Shown: positions 13,785 through 23,124, counted from the first letter of the stretch. The stretch is DNA of 41,718 nt from UBA1189 sp045647345 (GCA_045647345.1 JAZRMG010000138.1:1-41718); one strand, 5' to 3'. Made by a program: numbers and translations. The notes: generated by a model from the sequence alone, not told the origin.

Positions 13785-14660
13785 TTACATTACATTCAGT
13801 ACCTGTTCCTTGATCTGTTCGAGTTCGTCTTTCATCTTTACCACGATGATTTGCATTTCGGCATGGTTGCTCTTGCTGCCAGTGGTGTTTATTTCGCGTC
13901 CCATCTCCTGGGCGATAAATCCCAACTTCTTGCCTTGTCCATGTCCTTCGCTCATGGTTTGTCGGAAGTAGTTGAGGTGGTTGGTAAGTCGTTGCTTCTC
14001 CTCATTGATATCCAGTTTTTCGATGTAGAAGATGAGCTCCTGCTCGAATCGGTTCTTGTCGTACTCTACACCGAGGTTCTTTTGCAGACTATCAAGGATA
14101 CGTTCACGTATCTTTTCGGTGCGCTCCACTTCATAGGGCTCTATGGATGCGAGCAGTGCTGCGATGTTGTCAAGCTTTTCACAAAACTTTTTTTCCAATG
14201 CGGCACCCTCTTGGCGGCGAAATTCCATCAGTTTCTCCACAGCCTCTATTACTGCTCCTCGTGCTACGGTCCACTCCTCTTCACCCAGCTCCTTTACCTC
14301 GGTGCGCGAGAGTACATCGGGCATACGCATCAGTGTGGCATACCAGTCAGTAGGCTCGGGTATTCCTGTAACTTCGCTGATGCCCTTTATTTGCAGGTAG
14401 TAGCTCTCTACGAGCGCTTTGTTGATGGGGGTGGCCAAGGCTGTGCTCTCCTCCTCGATCCAGAGGCTGAAGTCAATCTTCCCGCGCTCCAAAGTCTGTG
14501 CTATGAGAGTACGTATCTCCATCTCCTTCTCGCGGTATAGCGGAGTGATGCGTGTAGAGAGATCCATTGCCTTGCTGTTGAGCGATTTTACTTCGGCGTA
14601 TATCTTTTTTGTTCCGTAGGTAGCCACAGCTTTGCCGTAGCCTGTCATTGATAGTATCAT
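13785..14660 (-). CDS. yicC: YicC family endoribonuclease-like protein
   Basis: The 291-residue protein begins with ILSMTGYGKA, the hallmark of the YicC family, and ends with the family's DUF1732 region (EMGREINTTGSKSNHAEMQ, then VVKMKDELEQIKEQVLN). YicC proteins are cytoplasmic RNases; the E. coli member acts in turnover of a small RNA. The central part is helical and charged. It is the first gene of the yicC-gmk-nadD unit and has a consensus promoter just upstream, divergent from tsaB. Confidence 0.93.
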   Translation of the reverse strand: MILSMTGYGKAVATYGTKKIYAEVKSLNSKAMDLSTRITPLYREKEMEIRTLIAQTLERGKIDFSLWIEEESTALATPINKALVESYYLQIKGISEVTGIPEPTDWYATLMRMPDVLSRTEVKELGEEEWTVARGAVIEAVEKLMEFRRQEGAALEKKFCEKLDNIAALLASIEPYEVERTEKIRERILDSLQKNLGVEYDKNRFEQELIFYIEKLDINEEKQRLTNHLNYFRQTMSEGHGQGKKLGFIAQEMGREINTTGSKSNHAEMQIIVVKMKDELEQIKEQVLNVM

Positions 14661-14688
14661 GTCGTTTTCGATCGTTGCGATTAAGTCA

Positions 14689-14719
14689 CAAAGGTATATG
14701 AAAATGGGCGAATAAGCAA
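14689..14719 (-). promoter_or_regulatory. yicC promoter (TTG-N20-TACCTTTG)
   Basis: On the minus strand TTG (14717-14719) and TACCTTTG (14689-14696) are separated by 20 bases. This drives yicC and probably gmk and nadD. Confidence 0.72.
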
Positions 14720-14924
14720 GTGTTATTTGAGGTTAACATTGTCTTTCTGTTGCAATGTTTTGATTATAAGTGTGAAAAATATTTTTCGCAGTTGCGAGCA
14801 GATTTTCTTGCAGGTGTAACAGATGAGGTGAATTACTGGGAAAAATAGTTGCTGCCGGCGTTTGCTGTCGGTTCGTCCTATGCTTTTTCTGCGGCAAAAT
14901 AGTGTTTTTGTCGTATAAAATCTT

Positions 14925-14932
14925 TAATTTTG
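14925..14932 (+). promoter_or_regulatory. -7 box for tsaB
   Basis: TAATTTTG matches the -7 consensus. At the expected -33 position only GTG (14902-14904) is found, so the promoter is weaker by eye than that of yicC on the other strand. Confidence 0.5.
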
Positions 14933-14959
14933 CAGACAATTCTGTTATTTGCATAAATT

Positions 14960-15652
14960 ATGGCTTGCATACTACATATAGAGACTGCAACTGATGTATG
15001 CTCGGTGGCGCTGAGCGAGGATGGTGCAGTATTGTTCTCGAAGGAAGACTACGACGGTCCGCAGCATGCGGTAACGTTAGGCGTATTCGTCGACGAGGTG
15101 CTCTCGATGGCCGATAGCCATGCCAAACCTATCGATGCTGTGGCTGTTAGCTGTGGCCCAGGTTCGTATACGGGATTACGCATAGGGGTTTCTATGGCCA
15201 AGGGTATTTGCTATGGACGTAACATCCCACTAATAGCATTGCCTACGTTGAAAGTGCTGAGTGTGCCACTGTTGCTCATGGATGAATTGCCTGAGGATGC
15301 ACTGCTTTGCCCTATGATTGATGCACGTCGCATGGAGGTGTATGCCGCCATCTATGACCGCGCATTGAATGAGGTAAAGGAGGTGGGCGCCGATATCGTT
15401 GATGGCGATAGCTACAAAGAGTATCTTGACAAACAGCCAGTATACTTCTTTGGCAACGGAGCAGCCAAGTGTAAGGATGTGCTGACGCATCCCAATGCTC
15501 GGTTTGTGGATGGTGTGCAGCCTTTGGCTCGATGGATGTTCCCACTTGCTGACAGGGAGTTCCTTAATGGAACATTCCAGGATGTGGCCTATTTTGAACC
15601 TTTCTACTTGAAAGAGTTTGTGGCTACGGTGGCAAAGAATAAGATATTTTGA
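14960..15652 (+). CDS. tsaB: tRNA threonylcarbamoyladenosine synthesis protein TsaB
   Basis: TsaB is the inactive partner of TsaD in making threonylcarbamoyladenosine (t6A) at position 37 of tRNAs that read ANN codons. The 230-residue protein has the ASKHA-fold start ILHIETATDVCSVAL and the family signature SCGPGSYTGLRIG (around 65-77). Its length is normal. It is the first gene of a plus-strand run into DUF4290, murA and rimM, divergent from yicC. Confidence 0.93.
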   Translation: MACILHIETATDVCSVALSEDGAVLFSKEDYDGPQHAVTLGVFVDEVLSMADSHAKPIDAVAVSCGPGSYTGLRIGVSMAKGICYGRNIPLIALPTLKVLSVPLLLMDELPEDALLCPMIDARRMEVYAAIYDRALNEVKEVGADIVDGDSYKEYLDKQPVYFFGNGAAKCKDVLTHPNARFVDGVQPLARWMFPLADREFLNGTFQDVAYFEPFYLKEFVATVAKNKIF

Positions 15653-15694
15653 CTTTGATTCGTTATAGAGAATTATTAATCATAAACTCACGAC

Positions 15695-16315
15695 GTGAAA
15701 TACAATACACAAGAAAAGACGTTGCCGATGCCCGAGTATGGACGTGCAGTGCAGAAAATGGTGGATCATGCGGTGACGATAGAAGACAGGGCTGAGCGCC
15801 AGCGCTGTGTCAATACCATTATTGCAGTGATGGGTAACATGTTCCCTCAATTGCGCGATGTGCCGGAATTCAAGCATAAATTATGGGATCATTTGGCAAT
15901 AATGGCCGATTTTAAGCTCGATATTGATTATCCATACGAATTGGTGAACCCGGAGACTTTGCATCCTACGCCGCAACGGTTGCCCTATCCTAAGGGAGGG
16001 ATTCGCTATCGCCATTATGGGCGCTGTATCGAAGAGATGATGAAAAAAGCATGCGATATGCCCGATGGCGAGGAACGTGATGAGCTGTTGCGCCTCATAG
16101 CTGCGCAGATGAAGAAGGAGTATGTCTTGTGGAACAAAGAGAGCGTAGAGGATGGCAAGATTATTGAGGATATACGCGAATACTCGAATGGGCAGATATG
16201 CTTGAGTGTCGATAAGCTCAAACTGGGTGTATATCGTGCTCCTGCATACCAGTATAACAAGAACCAGCATAACAACGGCAAGAACCAACGTCGCAAGAAT
16301 AAGAAGAAATTTTAA
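15695..16315 (+). CDS. DUF4290 domain protein
   Basis: The 206-residue protein belongs to the DUF4290 family, restricted to Bacteroidetes as far as I know. Its start MKYNTQEKTLPMPEYGR and the centre AVMGNMFPQLRDVPEFKHKLWDH are typical. The tail is rich in Asn, Lys and Arg (about 190-206) and could bind RNA, but that is inference. There is no signal peptide. The start is a GTG at 15695. It lies three bases before murA and is surely co-transcribed with it. Confidence 0.85.
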   Translation: MKYNTQEKTLPMPEYGRAVQKMVDHAVTIEDRAERQRCVNTIIAVMGNMFPQLRDVPEFKHKLWDHLAIMADFKLDIDYPYELVNPETLHPTPQRLPYPKGGIRYRHYGRCIEEMMKKACDMPDGEERDELLRLIAAQMKKEYVLWNKESVEDGKIIEDIREYSNGQICLSVDKLKLGVYRAPAYQYNKNQHNNGKNQRRKNKKKF

Positions 16316-16318
16316 TAT

Positions 16319-17629
16319 ATGGCCTCATTTATCATCGAAGGCGGACATCGTCTGCAAGGAGAAATCACACCGCAAGGAGCTAAAAACGAAGTGCTGCAAG
16401 TGCTATGTGCTACGTTGCTCACACGCGATAAGGTGGTAGTGAACAATGTACCCGATATCTTGGATGTGAACAACCTCATCACCATGATGCAGTCGATGGG
16501 TGTGGAGGTGGACCGTCTTGGTATGGGTAGTTATAGCTTTCAAGCGGTAGATATCGATGAAAGTTATCTTGCTAGCAATGAGTTTCTGAAACTCTGCTCC
16601 AGTTTGCGTGGGTCGGTGATGCTGATGGGACCATTGTTGGCTCGTTTCGGTCGTGTGCTGATAAGCAAGCCTGGTGGCGATAAGATAGGGCGTCGGCGTC
16701 TTGATACCCACTTCGTTGGATTGATGAAGTTGGGCGCTTCCTTTTCGTACGATCAGATGCGTGGGGTGTATGAACTTAAGGCCGATAGACTCAATGGCAC
16801 TTATATGTTGCTTGATGAGGCCTCGGTGACTGGTACCGCAAACATTATCATGGCTGCAGTGTTGGCCAAGGGCATCACTACGATATACAATGCTGCTTGT
16901 GAACCCTATATCCAACAACTCTGTCGTATGCTTTGTCGTATGGGAGCCAAGATCGAGGGCATTGCCAGTAATCGTCTGGTGATTACTGGCGTGGAGGGAC
17001 TTCATGGCTGTGAGCATACTATACTGCCCGATATGATTGAGGTGGGCAGCTTTATCGGTATGGCTGCTATGACACGTAGTGAGCTCACCATACGAGGTGC
17101 TTCGATTGGGAATCTCGGTATCATCCCTGACAGCTTCCGTCGATTAGGTATCATTATAGAAGAACGTGAAGATGACCTTTATATACCTACGCAGGAACAC
17201 TATCAGATTGAATCGTTCATTGATGGCTCTATCATGAATATTGCCGATGCACCATGGCCTGGGCTTACGCCGGACCTCTTGAGCGTACTCCTCGTTACGG
17301 CTATACAGGCCAAGGGAAGTGTGCTCATCCATCAAAAGATGTTTGAGAGTCGTCTGTTCTTCGTGGACAAACTCATTGAGATGGGAGCGCAGATTATTCT
17401 GTGTGATCCTCACCGTGCGGTAGTGATAGGACATGACCATAATATCAACCTGAAGGGGCATACAATGACTTCGCCTGACATACGTGCTGGTATAGCATTG
17501 CTTATTGCTGCAATGAGTGCTGAGGGTACGAGTCGCATCGATCGCATTGACCAGATAGATCGCGGATATCAGAATATTGACGAGCGCCTCAACCGACTTG
17601 GTGCGCGTATAACCCGTGCTGAGCTATGA
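16319..17629 (+). CDS. murA: UDP-N-acetylglucosamine 1-carboxyvinyltransferase
   Basis: MurA adds enolpyruvate from phosphoenolpyruvate to UDP-GlcNAc, the first committed step of peptidoglycan synthesis. The 436-residue protein has the substrate-binding Lys22-Asn23 (GAKNEVL) and the inside-out alpha/beta barrel motifs, including DSFRRLG and the final R-rich helix. The flexible catalytic loop reads KPGGDKIGRRRLDTH: the usual fosfomycin target Cys115 (E. coli numbering) is Asp121 here. A Cys-to-Asp change at this position keeps the enzyme active but makes it insensitive to fosfomycin in other bacteria. Its stop codon overlaps the rimM start (ATGA). Confidence 0.96.
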   Translation: MASFIIEGGHRLQGEITPQGAKNEVLQVLCATLLTRDKVVVNNVPDILDVNNLITMMQSMGVEVDRLGMGSYSFQAVDIDESYLASNEFLKLCSSLRGSVMLMGPLLARFGRVLISKPGGDKIGRRRLDTHFVGLMKLGASFSYDQMRGVYELKADRLNGTYMLLDEASVTGTANIIMAAVLAKGITTIYNAACEPYIQQLCRMLCRMGAKIEGIASNRLVITGVEGLHGCEHTILPDMIEVGSFIGMAAMTRSELTIRGASIGNLGIIPDSFRRLGIIIEEREDDLYIPTQEHYQIESFIDGSIMNIADAPWPGLTPDLLSVLLVTAIQAKGSVLIHQKMFESRLFFVDKLIEMGAQIILCDPHRAVVIGHDHNINLKGHTMTSPDIRAGIALLIAAMSAEGTSRIDRIDQIDRGYQNIDERLNRLGARITRAEL

Positions 17630-18144
17630 TACGTCCCGAAGAGGTATACCCCATAGGTAAGTTCACCCGCACTCATGGAGTGCAGGGCGAAATGGCGTTG
17701 TCGTTTACCGATGATGTGTTTGATCGTGTGGATTGTCCCTACCTTGTGTGCTCCATGGACGGTATTCTGGTGCCTTTCTTCATAGAAGAGTATCGTTTCA
17801 AGAGCGACAGTGTGGCCCTTATAAAGTTTGAGCGTATCGATACTAATGAGGCGGCTGCAATCTTTACCAACAAGGAAGTTTATTTTCCTAAGTCTTATGC
17901 CGAGCAAGCCGAGGCTGGCGAGTATAGTTGGCAGTACTTTATAGGGTTTGATACAGAGGATGTCATATATGGCCATCTGGGTGAACTGGTAGATGTGGAT
18001 GAAAGTACGGTGAATACTCTATTTGTGGTGGAACGTCCCAATGGAGAGGAATTGCTTATTCCTGCGCAAGAGACGTTTGTTAAGGATATAGATCACGAAC
18101 AACGTTTAATAAAGTTTAATTTACCTGACGGATTGTTAGAATAG
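17626..18144 (+). CDS. rimM: Ribosome maturation factor RimM
   Basis: RimM helps assemble the head of the 30S subunit, near S19. The 172-residue protein has the N-terminal IGKFTRTHGVQGE motif (10-22) and a C-terminal PRC-barrel-like region (about 95-170) with the family's LLIPAQETFVKDID segment. Length is normal. The ATG overlaps the murA stop by four bases (ATGA), which implies translational coupling. After its stop a separate promoter serves the M23 gene. Confidence 0.93.
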   Translation: MIRPEEVYPIGKFTRTHGVQGEMALSFTDDVFDRVDCPYLVCSMDGILVPFFIEEYRFKSDSVALIKFERIDTNEAAAIFTNKEVYFPKSYAEQAEAGEYSWQYFIGFDTEDVIYGHLGELVDVDESTVNTLFVVERPNGEELLIPAQETFVKDIDHEQRLIKFNLPDGLLE

Positions 18145-18177
18145 CTCGTTAAAATAGGTGTGCAACACATTTTTTAG

Positions 18178-18185
18178 TATCTTTG
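18178..18185 (+). promoter_or_regulatory. -7 box directly before the M23 gene
   Basis: TATCTTTG ends only six bases before the ATG at 18192. With the usual distance from this box to the start point, the mRNA would begin within about 0-3 bases of the ATG. No clear -33 TTTG is seen. Confidence 0.55.
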
Positions 18186-18191
18186 TGACCG

Positions 18192-19049
18192 ATGAGCAAG
18201 AGGAAAAGAGAAACAGAAGGTTTTTGGACGCATTTCTTCCGTCGTTATGATGTGATTTATACACAGCATGGCGGTAAGGATGTAGAGCATCGTATCTCTA
18301 CATCGCGTTTCATTATTAGCTTGTGTGTGTCGGGCCTCGTGCTTTTCGTGGCTGCAGTCATGGTGCTGCTGTTGTTCTACTCTCCGCTGAAGAGTCTGAT
18401 GCCAGGTTATGTGAGCCCTGAGGTGCGACGCCAGATTGTTGAAACTTCGCTGCGTATTGATTCGTTGCATGAGGCGGTGCAACGTCATCAGTTTTATGTG
18501 ATGAATATACAGGACATCTTGCGTGGTGAGGTGAAAATGGATTCGGTAAGTACTATTGACTCGCTGACTATACTACGCAGTGAGGATCTTATGGAACGTA
18601 CTGAGCGGGAGAAAGAATTTGCACGCAAATACGAAGAGTCTGAGAAGTATAACCTAACTTCACGTAAGAGTGGAATAGAGGAACTGCAGTTTAGCCCTCC
18701 CGTACGTGGCATGTTGGCTGCACTGTTTAATCCGAGTGACCTCCATTTCGGTGTTGATGTGGTGCCTACAAATGATAGGAATGTGTGTGCAGTACTGGAT
18801 GGAACCGTCTTGATGAGCGGATATACGGTAAACAATGGTTATGTCATCGTAGTCCAGCATGTAGGTAATTTGGTGACAGTATATAAACACCTTTCGTCAA
18901 TCTTCAAGCGTGAAAGCGTGAAAGTCAAGGCTGGAGAGGTGCTTGGTGTGGCTGGTGGGCAAGACAAGAAGATGGATAATCCCTATCTGCATTTTGAACT
19001 ATGGCATAAGGGTACTGCGCTTGACCCCACACAATATGTCTCATTCTAA
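18192..19049 (+). CDS. M23-family metallopeptidase-like membrane protein
   Basis: The 285-residue protein has one membrane segment (about 41-63), a periplasmic coiled-coil-like stretch (75-160) and a C-terminal LytM/M23 domain (about 165-285). Zinc-site residues H185 and D189 (HFGVDV) and H267 (LHFEL) are present, as is H233 (YKHLSS). The first His of the HxH pair is replaced by Tyr265 (NPYLHFEL), so enzyme activity may be lost, as in the EnvC/NlpD type that activate amidases. A role in peptidoglycan remodelling or cell division is inferred. It heads the run to dxr and rseP, with seven bases to dxr. Confidence 0.88.
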   Translation: MSKRKRETEGFWTHFFRRYDVIYTQHGGKDVEHRISTSRFIISLCVSGLVLFVAAVMVLLLFYSPLKSLMPGYVSPEVRRQIVETSLRIDSLHEAVQRHQFYVMNIQDILRGEVKMDSVSTIDSLTILRSEDLMERTEREKEFARKYEESEKYNLTSRKSGIEELQFSPPVRGMLAALFNPSDLHFGVDVVPTNDRNVCAVLDGTVLMSGYTVNNGYVIVVQHVGNLVTVYKHLSSIFKRESVKVKAGEVLGVAGGQDKKMDNPYLHFELWHKGTALDPTQYVSF

Positions 19050-19056
19050 TAACGCT

Positions 19057-20244
19057 ATGAACATGCAAACACAACATACTGATGCGCCGCGTAAACGGCA
19101 AATCGCGATACTCGGTTCTACGGGCTCTATCGGAACGCAGGCCTTGCAGGTTATTGAAGAGCATAATGACCTCTACGAGGTGTATGCCCTCACGGCAGGA
19201 AACAATGTGCAGTTGCTTGTAGGGCAAGCCCGCAAGTTTGTTCCCGATGTGGTGGTTATCGCTAACGAAGCACACTATGCTACGTTGGCTGATGAGCTTG
19301 CCGACCTTCCCATTAAAGTGTATGCCGGTGCTGATGCTTTGGCTGATGTGGTGCAGGCGGAGCCTATTGATATGGTGCTTGCTGCGATGGTGGGTTACGC
19401 AGGATTGCGTCCTACGATGAATGCTATTCGGGCCAGAAAGGCTATCGCCTTGGCCAACAAGGAAACTCTTGTAGTTGCTGGAGAGCTGGTAACTCAATTG
19501 GCCATTGAACATCGCGTACCTATTCTTCCCGTCGATTCTGAGCACTCTGCAATCTTTCAGTGCTTGGCCGGTGAGGGGGCTAATCCCATAGAGAAATTGT
19601 TGCTTACCGCCTCGGGAGGGCCCTTCCGTACATGGAGTCTGGAGCAACTGCAACACGCTACACGCGAGCAGGCTCTTAAACATCCCAATTGGGATATGGG
19701 TGCCAAGATTACAATAGATTCGGCTTCGATGATGAATAAGGGTTTCGAGGTTATCGAAGCTAAGTGGCTCTTCGATGTGGCTCCCTCGCAGATTGAAGTC
19801 GTCGTGCACCCTCAGTCGGTGATACACTCCATGGTGCAGTTTGCTGACGGATCGGTAAAGGCACAGCTGGGTACGCCCGATATGCGTCTGCCTATCCAAT
19901 ACGCTTTTAGCTATCCCTACCGTTTGCCTCTAACGACGGAGCGTCTCGACTTTTCTACATTGTCTAACCTCACTTTCGAGCAGCCCGACCCCGTGCGTTT
20001 CCGCAATCTTGCTCTTTCGTTTGAGGCTCTTGAACGTCGAGGCAACATGCCCTGTATTCTTAATGCGGCTAACGAGGTATGCGTATCTGCGTTCCTTAGG
20101 GAACGTCTCGGATTCCTTCAGATGAGCGATGTGATAGAGCGTACCATGCAGAAAGTCGATTTTATTGCTGCGCCTACTTATGACGATTATGTGGCAACTG
20201 ATGCTATAGCGCGTCGTATGGCAGAAGAATTTATCAATTCATAA
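19057..20244 (+). CDS. dxr: 1-deoxy-D-xylulose 5-phosphate reductoisomerase
   Basis: Dxr converts DXP to MEP with NADPH and a divalent metal in the non-mevalonate isoprenoid pathway. The 395-residue protein has the NADPH motif GSTGSIGTQAL, ANKETLVVAGELV, the metal-binding DSEHSAIFQCL, the catalytic loop TASGGPFRTW and HPNWDMGAKITIDSASMMNKG. All are conserved, so the MEP pathway is likely in use. I chose the ATG at 19057-19059; an upstream in-frame region overlaps the M23 gene. It is followed by rseP after 16 bases, a common Bacteroidetes arrangement. Confidence 0.96.
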   Translation: MNMQTQHTDAPRKRQIAILGSTGSIGTQALQVIEEHNDLYEVYALTAGNNVQLLVGQARKFVPDVVVIANEAHYATLADELADLPIKVYAGADALADVVQAEPIDMVLAAMVGYAGLRPTMNAIRARKAIALANKETLVVAGELVTQLAIEHRVPILPVDSEHSAIFQCLAGEGANPIEKLLLTASGGPFRTWSLEQLQHATREQALKHPNWDMGAKITIDSASMMNKGFEVIEAKWLFDVAPSQIEVVVHPQSVIHSMVQFADGSVKAQLGTPDMRLPIQYAFSYPYRLPLTTERLDFSTLSNLTFEQPDPVRFRNLALSFEALERRGNMPCILNAANEVCVSAFLRERLGFLQMSDVIERTMQKVDFIAAPTYDDYVATDAIARRMAEEFINS

Positions 20245-20260
20245 TTCATACTTTAAAGAG

Positions 20261-21595
20261 ATGTCTGTATTTCTAATACGATTACTTCAATTAATTATGT
20301 CGTTGACCATCCTTGTGGTTGTCCATGAGTTGGGTCACTTTATCTTTGCACGCCTTTTTGGTGTGCGTGTGGAGCGTTTCTCGCTTTTCTTTGGTAAACC
20401 TTTGTTGCGTTATAAACCCAAGCGGAGTGAGACTGAATATGTAGTTGGATGGCTTCCTTTTGGCGGCTATGTAGAACTCTCTGGAATGATTGATGAGAGT
20501 CTTAATTTGGAGCAGATGAAGCAACCGCCTCAGCCGTGGGAGTTCCGTACCAAGCCTGCGTGGCAGCGTATGCTCATCATGATAGGTGGTGTGTGCTTCA
20601 ATCTTATTCTGGCTTGTTTCATCTATGCTATGATACTTTTTAAGTGGGGCGATTCGTATATCCCTCTTGACAATAGTAAATATGGTATGGAATTTAATGA
20701 GCGCGCTGAGGCCATGGGATTTCGTGATGGAGATGTGTTGGTGCGCACTGATCAAACGGTATTTGATCGGTATGGTGGCGATATGCTCCGAGCTATCGTA
20801 GAAGCTGAATCTGTTACCGTGCTCCGTGATGGTGTTGAGACTGTTGTTGTTATGCCCGAGGAGATGAGCTTGTTTGATTTCAATCACGATGTGCAGCCCT
20901 TCGTACAGTTCTACAATCCGATGATTATTGACAGTGTGGTACCTGGAAGCGCTGCTGCTAATGCTGGACTTATGGTCGGAGACCATATCTTTAGCGTAGA
21001 AAACACTCCTACGACTACATGGATTACCTTCAATACGTCCCTTAATCAGTTGCGTGCACGTGAGTCTGAAGGAGGCATCGTCAATCATGACCTCTGCGTA
21101 GTATATAGTCGTGGAGGCGTGTGCGACACCACCGTTGTATCTACTGACGCGAATTTTATGATGGGCATCACCGTCGCTTTGCCTTATACTCCTGCCATTA
21201 AGAAATATGGCTTCTTTGCCTCTATCCCTGCGGGTATAGCTTATGGATGGAATACACTGAAGAGCTATATTAGTGATTTTAAGTATGTCTTCACGAAGGA
21301 AGGAGCTACTTCGCTTGGTGGATTTGGTACCATTGGTAGTCTTTTCCCTGCGCAATGGGATTGGTATAGCTTTTGGATGATGACAGCATTTATCTCCATC
21401 ATGCTTGCCTTTATGAATATACTTCCTATTCCGGCTCTTGACGGTGGGCACTTGCTGTTTTTGTTATTTGAGATGATTACAGGTCGCAAGCCTAGCGACA
21501 AGTTCTTGGAGTATGCCCAATATGTTGGCATGGCTATCCTCTTCGGTTTGATGATATATGCCAACTTGAATGACATCATACGTATCTTCTTCTAA
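20261..21595 (+). CDS. rseP: RIP metalloprotease RseP (site-2 protease)
   Basis: RseP is an inner-membrane zinc protease that cuts membrane proteins, such as anti-sigma factors, within the membrane. The 444-residue protein has the first membrane segment with HELGH (22-26), the second metal motif with PALDGG near residue 395, and a conserved FGGYVELSGM loop. Two PDZ-like regions appear between about 130 and 300, one clear (SVVPGSAAANAGLMVGDHI). Length and topology match the family. It closes the M23-dxr-rseP unit. Confidence 0.94.
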   Translation: MSVFLIRLLQLIMSLTILVVVHELGHFIFARLFGVRVERFSLFFGKPLLRYKPKRSETEYVVGWLPFGGYVELSGMIDESLNLEQMKQPPQPWEFRTKPAWQRMLIMIGGVCFNLILACFIYAMILFKWGDSYIPLDNSKYGMEFNERAEAMGFRDGDVLVRTDQTVFDRYGGDMLRAIVEAESVTVLRDGVETVVVMPEEMSLFDFNHDVQPFVQFYNPMIIDSVVPGSAAANAGLMVGDHIFSVENTPTTTWITFNTSLNQLRARESEGGIVNHDLCVVYSRGGVCDTTVVSTDANFMMGITVALPYTPAIKKYGFFASIPAGIAYGWNTLKSYISDFKYVFTKEGATSLGGFGTIGSLFPAQWDWYSFWMMTAFISIMLAFMNILPIPALDGGHLLFLLFEMITGRKPSDKFLEYAQYVGMAILFGLMIYANLNDIIRIFF

Positions 21596-21628
21596 ATAAG
21601 AGTAAAGATGTAAAGTTATTTGTAATAA

Positions 21629-21660
21629 TTTGGCTCAGAACGTACTTTATCGTATTTTTG
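21629..21660 (+). promoter_or_regulatory. Consensus promoter of the SurA-like operon
   Basis: TTTG (21629-21632), a 20-base spacer and TATTTTTG (21653-21660) match the Bacteroidetes consensus exactly. The leader to the first ATG is about 33 bases. It probably drives the long run from 21700 to mutL. Confidence 0.82.
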
Positions 21661-21699
21661 CACCATATTGTATATGGTAAAATAAACAACTGCTATAAT

Positions 21700-23124
21700 A
21701 TGAAGAAAATGTTATTTGTATTTTGTGCAGCGCTGATATCTCAGGCTGTAGCGGCACAAACCAATGACCCCATAGTGATGAAAGTGAATGGCGAGGATGT
21801 GACTCGCTCTGAGTTTGAGTATTCATATAATAAGAACAATACCGAATTGGTCGTAGACAAAAAGTCGCTTGATGAATATGTGGAACTTTTTGTAAACTAC
21901 AAACTTAAGGTGGCTGCAGCTAAAGAAGCCCGACTCGATACAATGGCTTCGTTTATCAAAGAAGTGGCCGACTATCGTTCGCAACAAGCTGAGGAATACT
22001 TGATAGATACAGCATTTATCGAAGAACAAGCGCGCAAGACCTATGATGCAACAGTCAATCAGATAGGTCCTGATGGACAATTCAAGGCTGCACATATTCT
22101 TATCCGATTGCCGCAGCAGGCTAGTTTGCAGGAGCAGCTCGTGGCAAAGTCTCGAATAGATTCTATATATGATGTGCTGAAGGCTGGAGCAGATTTTGCT
22201 GATATCGCGCAAAAGCATTCGCAAGATCCAGGTACTGCACGCGAGGGGGGCATGTTGCCATGGCTCTTCAAGGGGCAGCTACTTAAGGAGTTTGAAGAGG
22301 TGGCTTTGGCTATGCAGCCAGGCGAACTGAGCGAGCCCGTGTTGTCACCTGTAGGCTATCATATTATTTATATGAGTGAGCGCAAGCAGTTTGAGCCTTA
22401 CGAGTTTCATCGTGAGTCAATATATCAATTCTTGGAGCAGCGCGGTATACGTGCTCATGCAAAGCAGTCCATGGGTGTTAAATTGGCATTAGAGATGGGA
22501 GGCATCACACCGGAAGAGGCTTTGGCTAAAGCTGAATTGGAATTGGACAATAAGTATCCTGATTTCAAATTCTTGATGAAGGAGTTCTATGACGGCTCTT
22601 TGCTTTATGAAATCAGTACTCGTGAAGTGTGGAATAAGGCTGCCAATGATGAAAAAGGATTGGAGAGCTACTTCAAGAAAAACAGGAAGGGCTATCGTTA
22701 TGATGAACCGATATATCGTGGCCTTGTTGTGCATTGTGTGTCTGATGATGTGTTGGCGCAGGTAAAGCAACTTGTGAAGAAACAGCCCCAGAAAGAATGG
22801 GTAAAGCTGATTCGTGCTTCTTTTAACAGTGATTCATTGATGCAGGTGAAGATGGTGCGTGGACCTTTCAAAGTGGGGAAGAATGTATATGCTGATTATT
22901 ATGCCTTCGGACAAGGTGAATGTCCTGACACTGTGGAAGGATTCCCCGCTACAGGTGTTGTTGGAAAATTGCAGAAGAAAGGTCCGGATACATATGAGGA
23001 TGTTCGTGGACAGGTGACAGCCGACTATCAGACTCTTTTGGAACAGTTATGGGTAAAAGAACTGCGTGATAAATATGAGGTAGTACTTTATCCTGAGGCG
23101 TTGGAAACAGTAAACAAACATTAA
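21700..23124 (+). CDS. Periplasmic parvulin-type peptidyl-prolyl isomerase
   Basis: The 474-residue secreted protein has a signal peptide (MKKMLFVFCAALISQAVAAQ). A SurA-like N-terminal chaperone region (about 25-120) is followed by a clear rotamase domain (about 128-235) with AAHILIRLP, DFADIAQKHSQDPGTAREGG and YHIIYMSERK. The second half is longer than in a simple parvulin and carries no second clear rotamase domain. It should help fold outer-membrane proteins in the periplasm. It is the first gene after a perfect consensus promoter and starts a run of three related genes. Confidence 0.88.
   Translation: MKKMLFVFCAALISQAVAAQTNDPIVMKVNGEDVTRSEFEYSYNKNNTELVVDKKSLDEYVELFVNYKLKVAAAKEARLDTMASFIKEVADYRSQQAEEYLIDTAFIEEQARKTYDATVNQIGPDGQFKAAHILIRLPQQASLQEQLVAKSRIDSIYDVLKAGADFADIAQKHSQDPGTAREGGMLPWLFKGQLLKEFEEVALAMQPGELSEPVLSPVGYHIIYMSERKQFEPYEFHRESIYQFLEQRGIRAHAKQSMGVKLALEMGGITPEEALAKAELELDNKYPDFKFLMKEFYDGSLLYEISTREVWNKAANDEKGLESYFKKNRKGYRYDEPIYRGLVVHCVSDDVLAQVKQLVKKQPQKEWVKLIRASFNSDSLMQVKMVRGPFKVGKNVYADYYAFGQGECPDTVEGFPATGVVGKLQKKGPDTYEDVRGQVTADYQTLLEQLWVKELRDKYEVVLYPEALETVNKH

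Noticed and set aside
14733..14954. Small minus-strand gene between yicC and tsaB
   Set aside because: The open frame is low-complexity, covers divergent promoter sequence and shows no conserved motif.
20291..21451. 386-residue open frame opposite rseP
   Set aside because: It is antisense to a clear metalloprotease gene, with no plausible domain.
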